This document shows, one piece after another, positions 51,107 through 60,186 of a stretch of 64,000 nt of DNA; position 1 is the stretch's first letter; every line of letters begins with the position of its first letter. Location of the stretch: NCBI RefSeq assembly GCF_030646615.1, contig NZ_JAUSLG010000066.1:1-64000 (forward strand), in the 5' to 3' direction. A program made the position numbers and the translations under genes. A model generated the notes under the pieces. It did not search any database. It had not been told where the DNA came from and was given only the letters and a program-made list of their open reading frames with translations. Source of the DNA: Phenylobacterium sp. (GTDB taxonomy: Bacteria > Pseudomonadota > Alphaproteobacteria > Caulobacterales > Caulobacteraceae).

Positions 51107-52185
51107 GCCCCGCCACATTTCCGTCAGGGCCCTTGGCCAAGCTAGGCGACATGCTCGCCTTCCCCTGTAGGTGGACGACTCCACCGGCCGCCTTCGCCCC
51201 CCTTGCCGCGCTCGCCCTGCTGGTCGCCTGCTCCCCCAGCGATCCCAGCGAGGCCGCTGACGCCACGCCGCTCGGGCCTGAACTGGTGCTCCCGGTGGAT
51301 TGCGTGCTGGGCGAGACCTGCGAGATCCAGAACTATGTGGATCGCGACCCCGGCCCCGGCGCCAAGGACTATACCTGCGCGAGCCGCTCCTATCAGGACC
51401 ACAACGGCGTCGACATCCGCCTGCCCGACATGGCCGCCCAGCGGGCCGGCGTCGCCGTCCTGGCTGCAGCCCCAGGGCGCGTGGCGCGTCTGCGGGATGG
51501 CGTGGCCGATGTCTCGGTGCGGACCACAGGTGTCTCGGCCGTGGACGGCGTGGAATGCGGCAACGGCGTCGTCATCGACCATGGCGACGGCTGGGAGAGC
51601 CAGTATTGCCACCTGGCCCAGGGCAGCGTGATCGTGACGCAGGACGCCAAAGTCCGGGCCGGCCAGCCCATCGCCCGTATCGGCCTTTCGGGCCAGACGG
51701 AGTATCCGCACCTGCACTTCACCCTGCGCAAGGACGGCCAGGTAGTCGATCCCTTCGCGCCTGCAGGCGGCGAGGTCTGCGAAGCTAAGGGCGCGTTGTG
51801 GTCGGCCGACCTGGTCGAGGCCCTGGCCTACAAGGCCGGGGCGGTTCTCAACACCGGATTCTCATCCGGGGCCGTTTCGATGGAGTCCATCGAGGATGCC
51901 GGACTTCCCCCCGCCAGCGCGCATGCGCCAGCGCTGGTGGCCTATGTGCGCGCCATCGGGCTGGAGGCCGGCGATGTCCAGCGCCTGAAGGTGACGGGGC
52001 CTGACGGGACGCCCCTGGCGGAGACCACCATCGACCCGCTGGACGGGCCGAAGGCCCAGTACATGCTCTATGCCGGACGTCGGACGCCGCCCGAGGGCTG
52101 GGCGCCCGGAACCTACACGGCCGAGTACTGGGTGGAGCGCGGCGGCAAGCGCGCCCTGGCGCAGCGATTCGAGGCCAGCCTCTGA
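51103..52185 (+). CDS. M23-family peptidase, lipoprotein
   Basis: 360 residues from the GTG at 51103 overlapping the previous stop, or 344 from ATG 51151. A signal region ends in a lipobox (LALLVAC, Cys43 in the longer form). The LytM/M23 zinc domain (about 90-230) shows HNGVDIRLPD and YPHLHFTL, carrying zinc ligands, and YCHLAQGS. The C-terminal third (about 240-360) is unassigned. Active-site residues are intact, so a peptidoglycan endopeptidase or envelope-remodelling role is likely. Confidence 0.85.
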   Translation: MSPATFPSGPLAKLGDMLAFPCRWTTPPAAFAPLAALALLVACSPSDPSEAADATPLGPELVLPVDCVLGETCEIQNYVDRDPGPGAKDYTCASRSYQDHNGVDIRLPDMAAQRAGVAVLAAAPGRVARLRDGVADVSVRTTGVSAVDGVECGNGVVIDHGDGWESQYCHLAQGSVIVTQDAKVRAGQPIARIGLSGQTEYPHLHFTLRKDGQVVDPFAPAGGEVCEAKGALWSADLVEALAYKAGAVLNTGFSSGAVSMESIEDAGLPPASAHAPALVAYVRAIGLEAGDVQRLKVTGPDGTPLAETTIDPLDGPKAQYMLYAGRRTPPEGWAPGTYTAEYWVERGGKRALAQRFEASL

Positions 52186-52222
52186 CCACACGCCCGCCGG
52201 TCGGCTGGATTTTTGGTTAAAC

Positions 52223-52240
52223 CTGTCGCGAAAGCGACAG
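52223..52240. other. Perfect CTGTCGC-GAAA-GCGACAG hairpin
   Basis: A 7-bp stem closed by a stable GAAA tetraloop, followed by ATTCTCTTTCG. It may end the M23 transcript, 38 bases after the stop codon. Read as DNA it is also a palindrome that a regulator could bind. Confidence 0.5.
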
Positions 52241-52312
52241 ATTCTCTTTCGCGCTGCGGCGGACTAAGCTACAGTTTGGTGTCAGCCTTGCTCTCCAGGG
52301 CTGTGTCGCATC

Positions 52313-52350
52313 GGCCGGGCCATAGCATCCATGCCAGCTATGGCCCGGCC
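52313..52350. terminator. 14-bp perfect inverted repeat, strong terminator
   Basis: GGCCGGGCCATAGC (52313-52326) and GCTATGGCCCGGCC (52337-52350) around a 10-base loop, followed by TCTTGCATTC. It stands between the convergent M23 and glycosyltransferase genes. The 72 bases between this and the preceding hairpin hold no gene; a GCTACAGT at 52269-52276 resembles a Caulobacter -10 element. Confidence 0.7.
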
Positions 52351-52389
52351 TCTTGCATTCCCGACCATATGACTGGGCTCGCGCGCGGA

Positions 52390-54081
52390 TCAGTCTGTGT
52401 CTGGCGCCAGCGTTGGCGGCGTCGCCAGGACCAGAAGATCAAACTTCATCAGCCATAGCAGGGCCCGTTCCAGACGGCCGGCGCGGTCGCTATCGGCGGC
52501 CAGCGGCGTCAGGAGTTCGGCCAGCGCACACTCTCCCTGGCGGGCGACGGCGTTGTAGGCGGCCTCGATCTCGGCCTTGGGCGCCATGGCCCAGCGGCCG
52601 ATGCTGGCGAGCCCCTGGTCCAGAACCGCCAGGGCTTCGGTCCAGTTAGACGCGGCCGGCCCCAGGCGTAGCCGGTCCTGAGGCCTCAGGGTGGCGGTCG
52701 GATAGGCGGCGAAGAGGGTGAAGGGATCCAGACGGCGGGGATGGTTGGGACGCACCGGCTGATGCTTGTCGGGTCCGGCGGCGGCGCGGCGCCTAGCCAG
52801 CTCCTCCCAGAAATCCTGATACTGGGGAATGATCGCCGACCAATCGAGGGCCTCGGCCACCCGGCGGCGGCCGGCCTCCCCCATGCGCCGCCGCAGGTCA
52901 GGGTCGCGGACCAGGGCCGACAGGGCCTCGACCGCCGCGGCCATGTCGATGGCGGTCATCTGGGCGGCGGCGCCCACATAGTTCTCATAGGACAGCCAGC
53001 CATTGTCGTGGCTGAAGGCCAGGTCCTGACCAAGGCCGGGGCGCGGGGCCAGGGTCGGAATGCGGAAGCCATCAATCCCGTGCCGCACCGTTTCGCGATA
53101 GCCGTTCCAGTCGGTGACCACGCAGGGCAGGCCTGCGGCCATGGCCTCGGCCGGAGTCAGGCCGAAGGTCTCCTGGATATTGTCGGAGAAGGACAGGAAC
53201 AGGTCAGCGGCCGACCAGATGGAAAAGCGGGTGTCTGCGGGCCGGCCATCCACAGGGCGGTATTGGATGCTGGGACAAAAGGCCCGAGTGGAGGCATGGA
53301 ACTTCTCCCAGGCCTCGGGGCTGGCGGACCAGCCGGAGACAATCCAGTAGAGGGTCTTGCCCGTCGCCTTGGCCGTGCGCTCGAGGGCCTGGGCCATCAG
53401 CGCCGGGTTCATCTTGGCCAGGGCGTTCAGGCGCCCGACATAGAGGGCTACAACGGCGTCGTCGGGAATATCGAGGCGTTGGCGCCACGCCCGACGCTGG
53501 GCCAGATCGGTGGCGAAGTCGTCGCTGTTGACCCCCAGGGGAATGGTTGCGAACTGTGGCTTGGCGAGGCGCGTGGCGCCCAGGCGCTCAATGAGATCCT
53601 CGCGAGCGGCCTCGAGCTGCACCTCCACATTGGCGCGGACAGCGGCCGAGGTGCAGATGACGCCATCCCACGGCTCCACAGGGCTGACCAGCAGGTCGAC
53701 GAGGGCGTCGATCGCCTTGTGGGTGGCGGTGGTGTGGGTGACCCCGCAGAGACTATAGGTCGCTGGCCCCACCGTACGTCGCCGCCAGGCCTCGGGACCG
53801 ATCGAGGGACTGGGATAATAGACGCAGCCGGGATCGCTGAGGGCGGCGCGGCCGTCCGGCGGCAGCCAGCGCGCGGGACGGGACGAAGGCTCGATGCCGC
53901 GAACCAGGGCGCTGGCCTGGTCCTGGGTCAGGGCGCTCTGGCGCCAGAAGGCCATGTAGGGGGCGTCGAGGTGGCGGATATAGCCCCGCAGGAAGCTCTC
54001 CCCCGCGGAATGGCGGCCCATCAGCTGGTCTCGGTCGGTCCGGTAGCCGTCTGGATGCAGAAGGATGGCGGCGTTGCGCAT
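52390..54081 (-). CDS. GT4-family glycosyltransferase
   Basis: 563 residues from ATG 54081 (a TTG at 54102 is the alternative). GT-B fold: the donor half contains VALYVGRLNALAKMNP, SIWSAADLFLSFSDNIQETF and the GT4 glutamate motif FGLTPAEAMAAGLPCVVTDW. A C-terminal 130-residue extension has no recognised domain. Retaining transferase likely acting in the cytoplasm on a lipid-linked or protein glycan. It lies just downstream of the RTX gene, separated by that gene's terminator, so is probably transcribed separately. Confidence 0.87.
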   Translation of the reverse strand: MRNAAILLHPDGYRTDRDQLMGRHSAGESFLRGYIRHLDAPYMAFWRQSALTQDQASALVRGIEPSSRPARWLPPDGRAALSDPGCVYYPSPSIGPEAWRRRTVGPATYSLCGVTHTTATHKAIDALVDLLVSPVEPWDGVICTSAAVRANVEVQLEAAREDLIERLGATRLAKPQFATIPLGVNSDDFATDLAQRRAWRQRLDIPDDAVVALYVGRLNALAKMNPALMAQALERTAKATGKTLYWIVSGWSASPEAWEKFHASTRAFCPSIQYRPVDGRPADTRFSIWSAADLFLSFSDNIQETFGLTPAEAMAAGLPCVVTDWNGYRETVRHGIDGFRIPTLAPRPGLGQDLAFSHDNGWLSYENYVGAAAQMTAIDMAAAVEALSALVRDPDLRRRMGEAGRRRVAEALDWSAIIPQYQDFWEELARRRAAAGPDKHQPVRPNHPRRLDPFTLFAAYPTATLRPQDRLRLGPAASNWTEALAVLDQGLASIGRWAMAPKAEIEAAYNAVARQGECALAELLTPLAADSDRAGRLERALLWLMKFDLLVLATPPTLAPDTD

Positions 54082-54150
54082 GACCACCTGGCCTAAAGGC
54101 AAAGCTAGCCCGCCGAAAGCGCCAATTGCGCAGGGTCACGAGCCTCGCGC

Positions 54151-54182
54151 AAAGAAAAGGGGCCGCCCCGAAGGACGGCCCC
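54151..54182 (-). terminator. Rho-independent terminator of the RTX gene
   Basis: On the minus strand GGGGCCG (54182-54176) and CGGCCCC (54165-54159) form a perfect 7-bp stem around a 10-base loop, followed by TTTTCTTT. This classic intrinsic terminator lies 25 bases after the RTX stop codon, as expected for a highly expressed secreted protein. Confidence 0.88.
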
Positions 54183-54207
54183 AATCTTGGTTCAAACTTC
54201 AGATCGC

Positions 54208-56019
54208 TTAGGCGACGAAGCTGCTCTCGTCGAGATCGGTGAGGTCCTTGCCCATGAGTTGGACAGTGCCCGTGACGGTGTTGGTGCCGCTGATGTCGGC
54301 GAACACATAGACGTCGCCGCCGACCTGCACCGAGACGATGTCGCGCTGCCCGCCACCGATCAGGGCGGCGGCGTCGTTGAACGCCTGGGTGTAGGTCCAG
54401 GTCGCGTCGCCGATCTCGGCGTAGTTGGCAGCCGTACCGGCGAAGCCGAACGAGATCGTGTCGGTGCCGGCATCGTTGAAGTCGGTGATGCGGTCGATCG
54501 AGCCCGAGGTCGACGAGGTGTCACCCGCCGCGAAGACGAACTTGTCGTCGCCGGCGCCACCGGTCACCGTGTCGACGCCAGCGCCACCAGCGATGGTGTC
54601 GTTGCCGTCACCGCCGGTGATCTGGTCATTGTCGGCGCCGCCTTGCAGCGAGTCAGCACCCGTACCGCCGGTGATGGTGTCGGTGCCAGCGCCGCCGTTG
54701 ACGACGTTGGTGCCGTTACCGGTGGTGATGATGTCGTTGCCATCGCCACCCGAGATGGTGTCGTTGCCAGCGCCGCCATTGATGGCGTCGTTGCCCGCGT
54801 CACCCGACAGGCTGTTGTTGCCGCCGCCGGCCGCATCGATCTGGTCGTTGCCTTCGCCACCAAAGACGGTGTCGTTGCCAGCGCCCGTTTCGATGTCGTC
54901 GTTGCCCACACCGCCGTCGATCAGGTCGTTGCCATCACCGCCGTCGAGGACGTCGTTTCCGCCCTCGCCGTAGATGGAGTCAGCGCCCGTGCCGCCGGTG
55001 ATCTGGTCATCGCCGAGGTTGCCGTTCAGGAAGTTGGTGCCCGAGGTGCCGACAATGGTGTCGTTGCCTTGGCCGCCGAGCAGGGTGTCGTTGCCGGCCC
55101 CGGCTGTCATGCTGTCGTTGCCGAGGTTGCCGTTGGCCCAGTCGTTGCCGTCGCCGCCGGCGATTTGGTCGTTGTCCTGACCGCCGTACAGGGTGTCGTT
55201 GCCAGCGCCGCCGTCGAGGGTGTCATTGCCGGCATTGCCTTGCAGCACGTCGTTGTCAGCATTGCCATTCAGGATGTCAGCGCCAAGGCCGCCCCAGATG
55301 GTGTCGTTGCCAGCGCCGCCCGAAAGCTCGTCGTCGCCTTCACCGCCGTCGATGCTGTCATTGCCAGCGCCGCCGTCGATGCTGTCATTGCCGCCTTCAC
55401 CCAGCAGGGTGTCCGCGCCAGTGCCGCCATTGAGCTCGTCGTTGCCCAGGTTGCCGTTGATGTAGTTCGAGCCGCCGGCGCTGGTAATGACGTCGTCGCC
55501 TTGGCCGCCCAGCAGCGTGTCGTTGCCGGTGCCGCTCTCGATTTCGTCGTTGCCGAGGTTGCCGTGGACGAAGTTGTTGCCGTCGCCGGCCGTGATCGAG
55601 TCGTTGCCTTGGCCGCCATAGATCTGGTCAGCCCCGGCCCCGGCCGTGATCGAGTCGTTGCCGGCATTGCCCTGGATGAAGTTGGCGCCGGCGCCGCCCA
55701 CCAAGGTGTCTGCGCCGCTGCCGCCGAACAGGCCATCAGCGCCCGTGTCACCGGTGCCGGCGTCGGTACCAGCGCCGCCGATGAACAGGACCGAACCCGT
55801 GGTGGTGGTTTCGCGTTCGCCGTAGATACCGGTGCCGAACAGCTTGGTGACGCCGTTGACGGTGATGCTCACGCGGTCAGGATCGGCGCCCGTGCCGGTG
55901 ATGTACTGGACCCGGATCGCCGAGGCGTTGGTGCCCGGCGCGAAGGCCAGCGAGTCGGTGCCGGCGGTGTAGTCGATCGCCTGTGCCGCCGTAATCGTGT
56001 CGAAAGTGTAGTTAGCCAT
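54208..56019 (-). CDS. RTX calcium-binding repeat protein, type I secreted, S-layer-like
   Basis: 603 residues. An N-terminal 80-residue region ([19 protein letters not shown]) is followed by an almost unbroken array of glycine-aspartate nonapeptides of the form GGxGNDTLx (about 81-489), which fold into calcium-filled beta-rolls outside the cell. The C-terminal 114 residues carry the usual cap ([24 protein letters not shown]) and a non-cleaved secretion signal ending [13 protein letters not shown]. It is very acidic, with only three lysines and no cysteine. There is no enzyme domain, so a structural surface protein such as an S-layer or adhesin-like layer is more likely than a protease. Transporter genes precede it on the same strand. 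Confidence 0.9.
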   Translation of the reverse strand: MANYTFDTITAAQAIDYTAGTDSLAFAPGTNASAIRVQYITGTGADPDRVSITVNGVTKLFGTGIYGERETTTTGSVLFIGGAGTDAGTGDTGADGLFGGSGADTLVGGAGANFIQGNAGNDSITAGAGADQIYGGQGNDSITAGDGNNFVHGNLGNDEIESGTGNDTLLGGQGDDVITSAGGSNYINGNLGNDELNGGTGADTLLGEGGNDSIDGGAGNDSIDGGEGDDELSGGAGNDTIWGGLGADILNGNADNDVLQGNAGNDTLDGGAGNDTLYGGQDNDQIAGGDGNDWANGNLGNDSMTAGAGNDTLLGGQGNDTIVGTSGTNFLNGNLGDDQITGGTGADSIYGEGGNDVLDGGDGNDLIDGGVGNDDIETGAGNDTVFGGEGNDQIDAAGGGNNSLSGDAGNDAINGGAGNDTISGGDGNDIITTGNGTNVVNGGAGTDTITGGTGADSLQGGADNDQITGGDGNDTIAGGAGVDTVTGGAGDDKFVFAAGDTSSTSGSIDRITDFNDAGTDTISFGFAGTAANYAEIGDATWTYTQAFNDAAALIGGGQRDIVSVQVGGDVYVFADISGTNTVTGTVQLMGKDLTDLDESSFVA

Positions 56020-56154
56020 GCTTCTCTCCAGTCAGTGTCACGTGGACCCCAGAACGCCTGGCCACCATCCCGCGGATGGAGCGGTCCTGGCGGTCCCTCC
56101 CCGCGCGCCATTACGCATGGACGTGGCGAAGGTTAAAACGAGCCCGAGGAATGG

Positions 56155-56176
56155 GTATCGGATGCTTCGTCGATAC
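56155..56176. promoter_or_regulatory. Inverted repeat in the RTX promoter region
   Basis: GTATCG (56155-56160) and CGATAC (56171-56176) with a 10-base spacer, in the AT-richer part of the 234-base gap 56020-56253. On the minus strand a TTGATATTG lies just upstream. Possible operator or promoter element. GGAGAG precedes the RTX ATG. I see nothing else definite in this gap. Confidence 0.3.
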
Positions 56177-56253
56177 GCAATATCAAAAAGCCTTGCCGGG
56201 GGCGGGTCGCGTAGAGGTGTGACATGCCCGCCGAGACTCAGATGGGCGTCATT

Positions 56254-57630
56254 CTACTCTTCGCGCAGGGCGCTGTCGAAGGTGTCGGTCAGTGGGTCCA
56301 GAATATAGGACAGGATCGAACGCCGTCCGGTGACGATCATCGCCTGGGCCGGCATGCCGGGCGCCAGCTCCACATCCCGGGGCAGCTTGGCCAGGGCGGC
56401 GGGGTCGATGCGCAGTTCGGCCAGGAAATAGGCGACGCCGGTCTGCTGATCCACCAGGCGGTCGGCCGACAGGCTGGTGACGACGGCGTCCATGGGCGGC
56501 AAGCGGCGCGAGCTGAAGGCCGAAACCTCGACGCGGGCCTCCTGGCCGACGCTGACGCTGTCGATGTCGTTGGGCTGGACGCGGGCATGGACGATCAGGG
56601 GCGCGTCAGCCGGCACGATATCCATCAGCAGTTCGCCCGGGGTGACCACGCCCCCGACCGTGAACTGGGTGAGGTTCAGCACATAGCCGTCCACCGGCGA
56701 GCGGACCGTCGTGCGCTCCTGAATCTGGCGGGCTGCGGTCAGGCGCGGGCCGACGTCTGACAGCTGGCTCTGCATCTGGCGCAGGCCCTCGGCGGCCTCG
56801 CTGATTCGCTGGTTGCGCAGGGTGGTCAGCTGGAGCCGCGCCTCCCCTTGCGCCTGGCGCAGCCGGTTGAGTTCAGAGGTCAGCGCGCCCCGGCGTCCGC
56901 CCAGCTCCGCCAAGCTGCGCTCATAGCGCAGGATCAGGGTCTTGGGCGCATAGCCCTTTTCAAAAAGGGTCTGATAGCCGGCCAGCTCTTCGCGGGTGAA
57001 GCCGATCTGTTCATCGATGGAATCGAGCTGGGCCTGGACCCCGACCATCTGGGTGGCCAGCTGATCGACCCGCTGCTCCAGCACGCCCTGCTGGCTGATG
57101 AAGAACTGCAGGCGCGTGTTGAATAGAAGCTGCTGGTCACGGATCAGGCCGGCGACCCGGGGGTCGCTCATGCGCCCGGTCAGGTCCTGCGGCAGGCTGA
57201 GGGTCTGGCTTCCCACCGACTCGGCGCTGAAGCGGGCGCTCTGGGCCAGGACGGCGTCATACTGATTTTGCAGCACATCGACTGCGGCGTCCGACTGGAC
57301 GGCGTCGAAGCGGATCAGGGGCTGGTTGGCGCGGACGCGCTCGCCTTCCCGCACCAGGATCTGGGAAACCACGCCCCCTTCGCGGTGGCGCAGGGTCTTG
57401 CGGCTGGATTCCACCCGCACCTCGGCTGGCGCCACCACCGCGGCGCTGATCTGGGTGAAGCCGGCCCAGATGAGCATGCCGAAGACGAAGACGCCCACGA
57501 CCACGCAGCCGATCAGCACCGGCCGCCACAGGCGCTTTTCCAGGTCGCGGTTCGGTTCGGGCGCGCCCACGTCGAAGCGGGTGTCGAGGGGACGGATCGG
57601 GCCGAGCACCGGCTTGAGATCGAATTTCAT
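56254..57630 (-). CDS. Type I secretion membrane fusion protein (HlyD/PrtE family)
   Basis: 458 residues. One N-terminal membrane helix (about 33-55, VVVGVFVFGMLIWAGF), then a barrel-sandwich half (VVAPAEVRVESSRKTLRH, EGGVVSQILVREGERV), a long coiled-coil hairpin (about 130-300) and the returning half (RSPVDGYVLNLTQFTVGGVV). It bridges the ABC exporter to an outer-membrane TolC-like channel. Its ATG overlaps the ABC stop (ATGA). The length and motifs place it with PrtE/RsaE-type proteins. No TolC homologue is in the window. Confidence 0.93.
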   Translation of the reverse strand: MKFDLKPVLGPIRPLDTRFDVGAPEPNRDLEKRLWRPVLIGCVVVGVFVFGMLIWAGFTQISAAVVAPAEVRVESSRKTLRHREGGVVSQILVREGERVRANQPLIRFDAVQSDAAVDVLQNQYDAVLAQSARFSAESVGSQTLSLPQDLTGRMSDPRVAGLIRDQQLLFNTRLQFFISQQGVLEQRVDQLATQMVGVQAQLDSIDEQIGFTREELAGYQTLFEKGYAPKTLILRYERSLAELGGRRGALTSELNRLRQAQGEARLQLTTLRNQRISEAAEGLRQMQSQLSDVGPRLTAARQIQERTTVRSPVDGYVLNLTQFTVGGVVTPGELLMDIVPADAPLIVHARVQPNDIDSVSVGQEARVEVSAFSSRRLPPMDAVVTSLSADRLVDQQTGVAYFLAELRIDPAALAKLPRDVELAPGMPAQAMIVTGRRSILSYILDPLTDTFDSALREE

Positions 57631-59354
57631 CGGCTGGCCTCGACGGGGCGAACGGCGGCCGGCTGGGTGACCCGGGCCATGACGGCCTCCCGCGGGCCGA
57701 ACATCTCCATGCGGCCATCCCGCAGAACCAGCATTTTGTCGGCCGAGCGCAGGATGCTTGGCTTGTGTGACACCACCACCACCGTCGTGCCCTTGGCCCG
57801 CTGGGCGTCGATGACCTGCAGCAGGGCGTTTTCGCCCTCGGCGTCCAGGCTGGCGTTGGGTTCGTCCAGCACCAGCAGGCGCGGATCGTTCAGCAGGGCG
57901 CGGGCCAGGCCCACCCGCTGCCGCTGGCCGGCCGACAGGATGTAGCCGCCGTCGGTCAGTTCGGTCTCATAGCCCTTGGGCAGCCGCAGGATCATCTCGT
58001 GCACATTGGCCTGGGTGGCGGCTTCGATCACCGCCTGGTCGGTCACGTCGGCGCGGAAGCGGGCGATGTTGTCGCGCAGGGTGCCGGCGAACAGCTCTGT
58101 GTCCTGCGGCAGATAGCCCACATGAAGGCCGAATTCCGTCCGGTTCCAGGCGAAGACGTCAGCCCCGTCCAGGCGCACATGCCCGCTCACCGGCCGCCAG
58201 ACTCCGACGATCAGCCGGGCCAGGGTGGACTTGCCCGCGCCGGAAGGGCCGATGATCCCCAGCATTTCGCCGGGCTCGATCTTGAAGTTCAGCCCCTGGA
58301 GCACGAACCGCTCCGCGCCCTGCGGGGCGAAGTTCACCGCCTCGATGCTCAGCTGGCCCAGCGGCCGCGGCAGAGAGGTGGCGGGGGTCGTGGGCTTGTA
58401 GTTGTTCAGCAGGATGTTCAGCCGGTCATAGGCGCGGCCGCCATTGACGATGCCGTCCCAGGCGCCGACCACCTTCTCGATGGGCTGCAGGGCGCGGCTG
58501 GCCAGGATCATGTTGGCGAACAGCATGGCCGGCGGGATCTTGCCCACGACCACCAGATAGGCGCCGACGCCGATCACCAGGACCTGGATGAACATGCGCG
58601 TGAATTTGGTGATGTTGGAGACCACGCTGGAGCGCTGCGACGCCCAGGCGCTGCGCTCGATGGCGCGGCCGCGGAAGGCCGACCAGCGGGCGCCGAGCGC
58701 GCCCAGCATGCCCATGGCGCGCACGACCTCGCCGTTGCGCAGGCCCGCCTCGGTGAAGGCGTAGGCCTTCAGGCTGGCCTCATTGGCCTCCTGTAGGGGC
58801 GGCCGCGACAGACGATCCTGCAGCATGGCGAGGCCGAACAGGACCACAGCGCCCGTCAGGGTGATCGCCCCCACCAAGGGGTCGATGACGAACAGAATGC
58901 CGATGAAGAGCGGCATCCAGGGCAGGTCGAAAATGGCCGAGAAGACGGAACCCGTCAGGATCTGCCGGAAGGCGTCCAGATCGCGCAGGGCCTGGGACCG
59001 GGTCTGCCCTTGCCCCTTGGTCTCGGCCTCGAACAGGGCGGCGAAGACGTGGCTGGAGACCCGCTGATCGAGCATGATCCCATAGTTGATCAGGACCCGG
59101 GTCCGCAGTTCGTCAATGACGCCCGAGATCAGAAACACCAGTAGCGTCCCCACCGTCAGGACGATGAGCGTGGAGACGCTATGACTGGACAGCACCCGCC
59201 CGTAGATCTGGAAGGTGTAGAGCGGCAGGGCCAAGTAAAGCAGGTTACTGATCAGGCTGAAGCCGGCGGCGAAGGCCAGCGGCCTGGAGCCTTCTTTCAG
59301 CGCCCCCGTCAGCACATTGTCGGGCAGCGACGCAAACGGGTTCAGGATCTTCAT
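57627..59354 (-). CDS. Type I secretion ABC transporter (PrtD family)
   Basis: 575 residues from ATG 59354. A six-helix membrane domain (about 20-310) without an N-terminal C39-like domain, as in PrtD, AprD and RsaD, then the ATPase: Walker A GPSGAGKSTL, Q-loop YLPQDTELFAGTL, signature ILSAGQRQRVGLARA and Walker B LLVLDEPNASLD. It recognises the C-terminal signal of RTX proteins and drives secretion in one step. The RTX gene two places downstream is the obvious substrate. It starts 109 bases after the sulfotransferase gene ends. Confidence 0.95.
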   Translation of the reverse strand: MKILNPFASLPDNVLTGALKEGSRPLAFAAGFSLISNLLYLALPLYTFQIYGRVLSSHSVSTLIVLTVGTLLVFLISGVIDELRTRVLINYGIMLDQRVSSHVFAALFEAETKGQGQTRSQALRDLDAFRQILTGSVFSAIFDLPWMPLFIGILFVIDPLVGAITLTGAVVLFGLAMLQDRLSRPPLQEANEASLKAYAFTEAGLRNGEVVRAMGMLGALGARWSAFRGRAIERSAWASQRSSVVSNITKFTRMFIQVLVIGVGAYLVVVGKIPPAMLFANMILASRALQPIEKVVGAWDGIVNGGRAYDRLNILLNNYKPTTPATSLPRPLGQLSIEAVNFAPQGAERFVLQGLNFKIEPGEMLGIIGPSGAGKSTLARLIVGVWRPVSGHVRLDGADVFAWNRTEFGLHVGYLPQDTELFAGTLRDNIARFRADVTDQAVIEAATQANVHEMILRLPKGYETELTDGGYILSAGQRQRVGLARALLNDPRLLVLDEPNASLDAEGENALLQVIDAQRAKGTTVVVVSHKPSILRSADKMLVLRDGRMEMFGPREAVMARVTQPAAVRPVEASR

Positions 59355-59462
59355 GCGGGCGAACGTCCGTCGGAGCCTCAGAGCCCCCAAAAGCGGAGCG
59401 CTTGAGGGCGCGACACATGACGACCGACGCTGGTCAAGTCAATGGCGGCGCCTCGGGCGCGG

Positions 59463-60161
59463 TTATGGCGAGTGTTTGGACCGCCAAGCATGGGCGGCTT
59501 CATAGAGTTCGTACTCGGCCGGAAATGAGGCCGCATGGAACGATCGAAAAGCCGATAGGTCAGAGCCCGGGTCACCGCGTCGAACTTCATCGTCAGCCCG
59601 GTTGATATGGACCACTTTCGCAGGCGGACAACCCAACGCCTTCGCTAGGGCGCGGGAATCTTCATCGTACCGCTCCAGCACGCCGACGAAGACGTAGCCG
59701 TCATCAAAGGCCGCTCCGGGCGCGGTGTTCCAGGGCAGTTGCGCCATCGTCGCGAATGGATCCTCCGTCTGACCCATGGCGAGATCACGACGTCGGGCAA
59801 GCCAGGTCTCGAAGGTCGGGTGATCCTCCAACTCCGGCACTCGCCCGCCCTCTCGCATTTGGTAATGGAGGTACTTCCACTGTGACACCGTCCGACTGAA
59901 AGGGTGGCGCAGAAAGACGATGAATTGACGCGCCTTCGGGTAGTAGTCGAACGGACCTATGCCGCGAACGCGGTTGAAATGCCCATGGACGCAAATGCCT
60001 GCCGATAGGGTGTGATGCTCGGGGGGTTCGCCCTGAAGGCCGCGATAGTGGAAGAACAGTCGTTCGCCGAACCAGCTGCGAAGGGCTAGGCGAAGGCTCG
60101 TGCCAGCGGTCTTCGGAACGTGCAGCGATATGAGCGCCTGACCAGGGTCGTAGGCCGCCAA
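59463..60161 (-). CDS. Sulfotransferase-family protein (Sulfotransfer_2 type)
   Basis: 232 residues starting at a TTG (60161), preferred because GAGGAGG stands 6 nt before it. The phosphosulfate loop is LHVPKTAGTSLRLAL and the 3'-phosphate loop VFLRHPFSRTVSQWKYLH, as in Golgi-type and bacterial carbohydrate sulfotransferases. Its base composition is slightly less GC-rich than its neighbours. It follows the repeat protein by 25 nt and precedes the secretion genes, hinting that the RTX protein or its glycan is sulfated. Confidence 0.82.
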   Translation of the reverse strand: MAAYDPGQALISLHVPKTAGTSLRLALRSWFGERLFFHYRGLQGEPPEHHTLSAGICVHGHFNRVRGIGPFDYYPKARQFIVFLRHPFSRTVSQWKYLHYQMREGGRVPELEDHPTFETWLARRRDLAMGQTEDPFATMAQLPWNTAPGAAFDDGYVFVGVLERYDEDSRALAKALGCPPAKVVHINRADDEVRRGDPGSDLSAFRSFHAASFPAEYELYEAAHAWRSKHSP

Positions 60162-60186
60162 GTCGAACCTCCTCTGAACAGTGAAT

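Noticed and set aside
54600-55700. Regular short repeats that could be mistaken for a CRISPR array or minisatellite
   Set aside because: The unit is a multiple of 9 codons in a continuous frame and encodes the GGxGNDTLx calcium-binding motif. There are no unique spacers and no cas genes.
54187-56136. A 649-codon open frame on the plus strand opposite the RTX gene
   Set aside because: It is antisense to the 27-bp periodic RTX repeats, which keep the opposite frame free of stops. The translation is valine/alanine low-complexity and unlike any protein; the minus-strand reading has a ribosome site, a secretion signal and a terminator.
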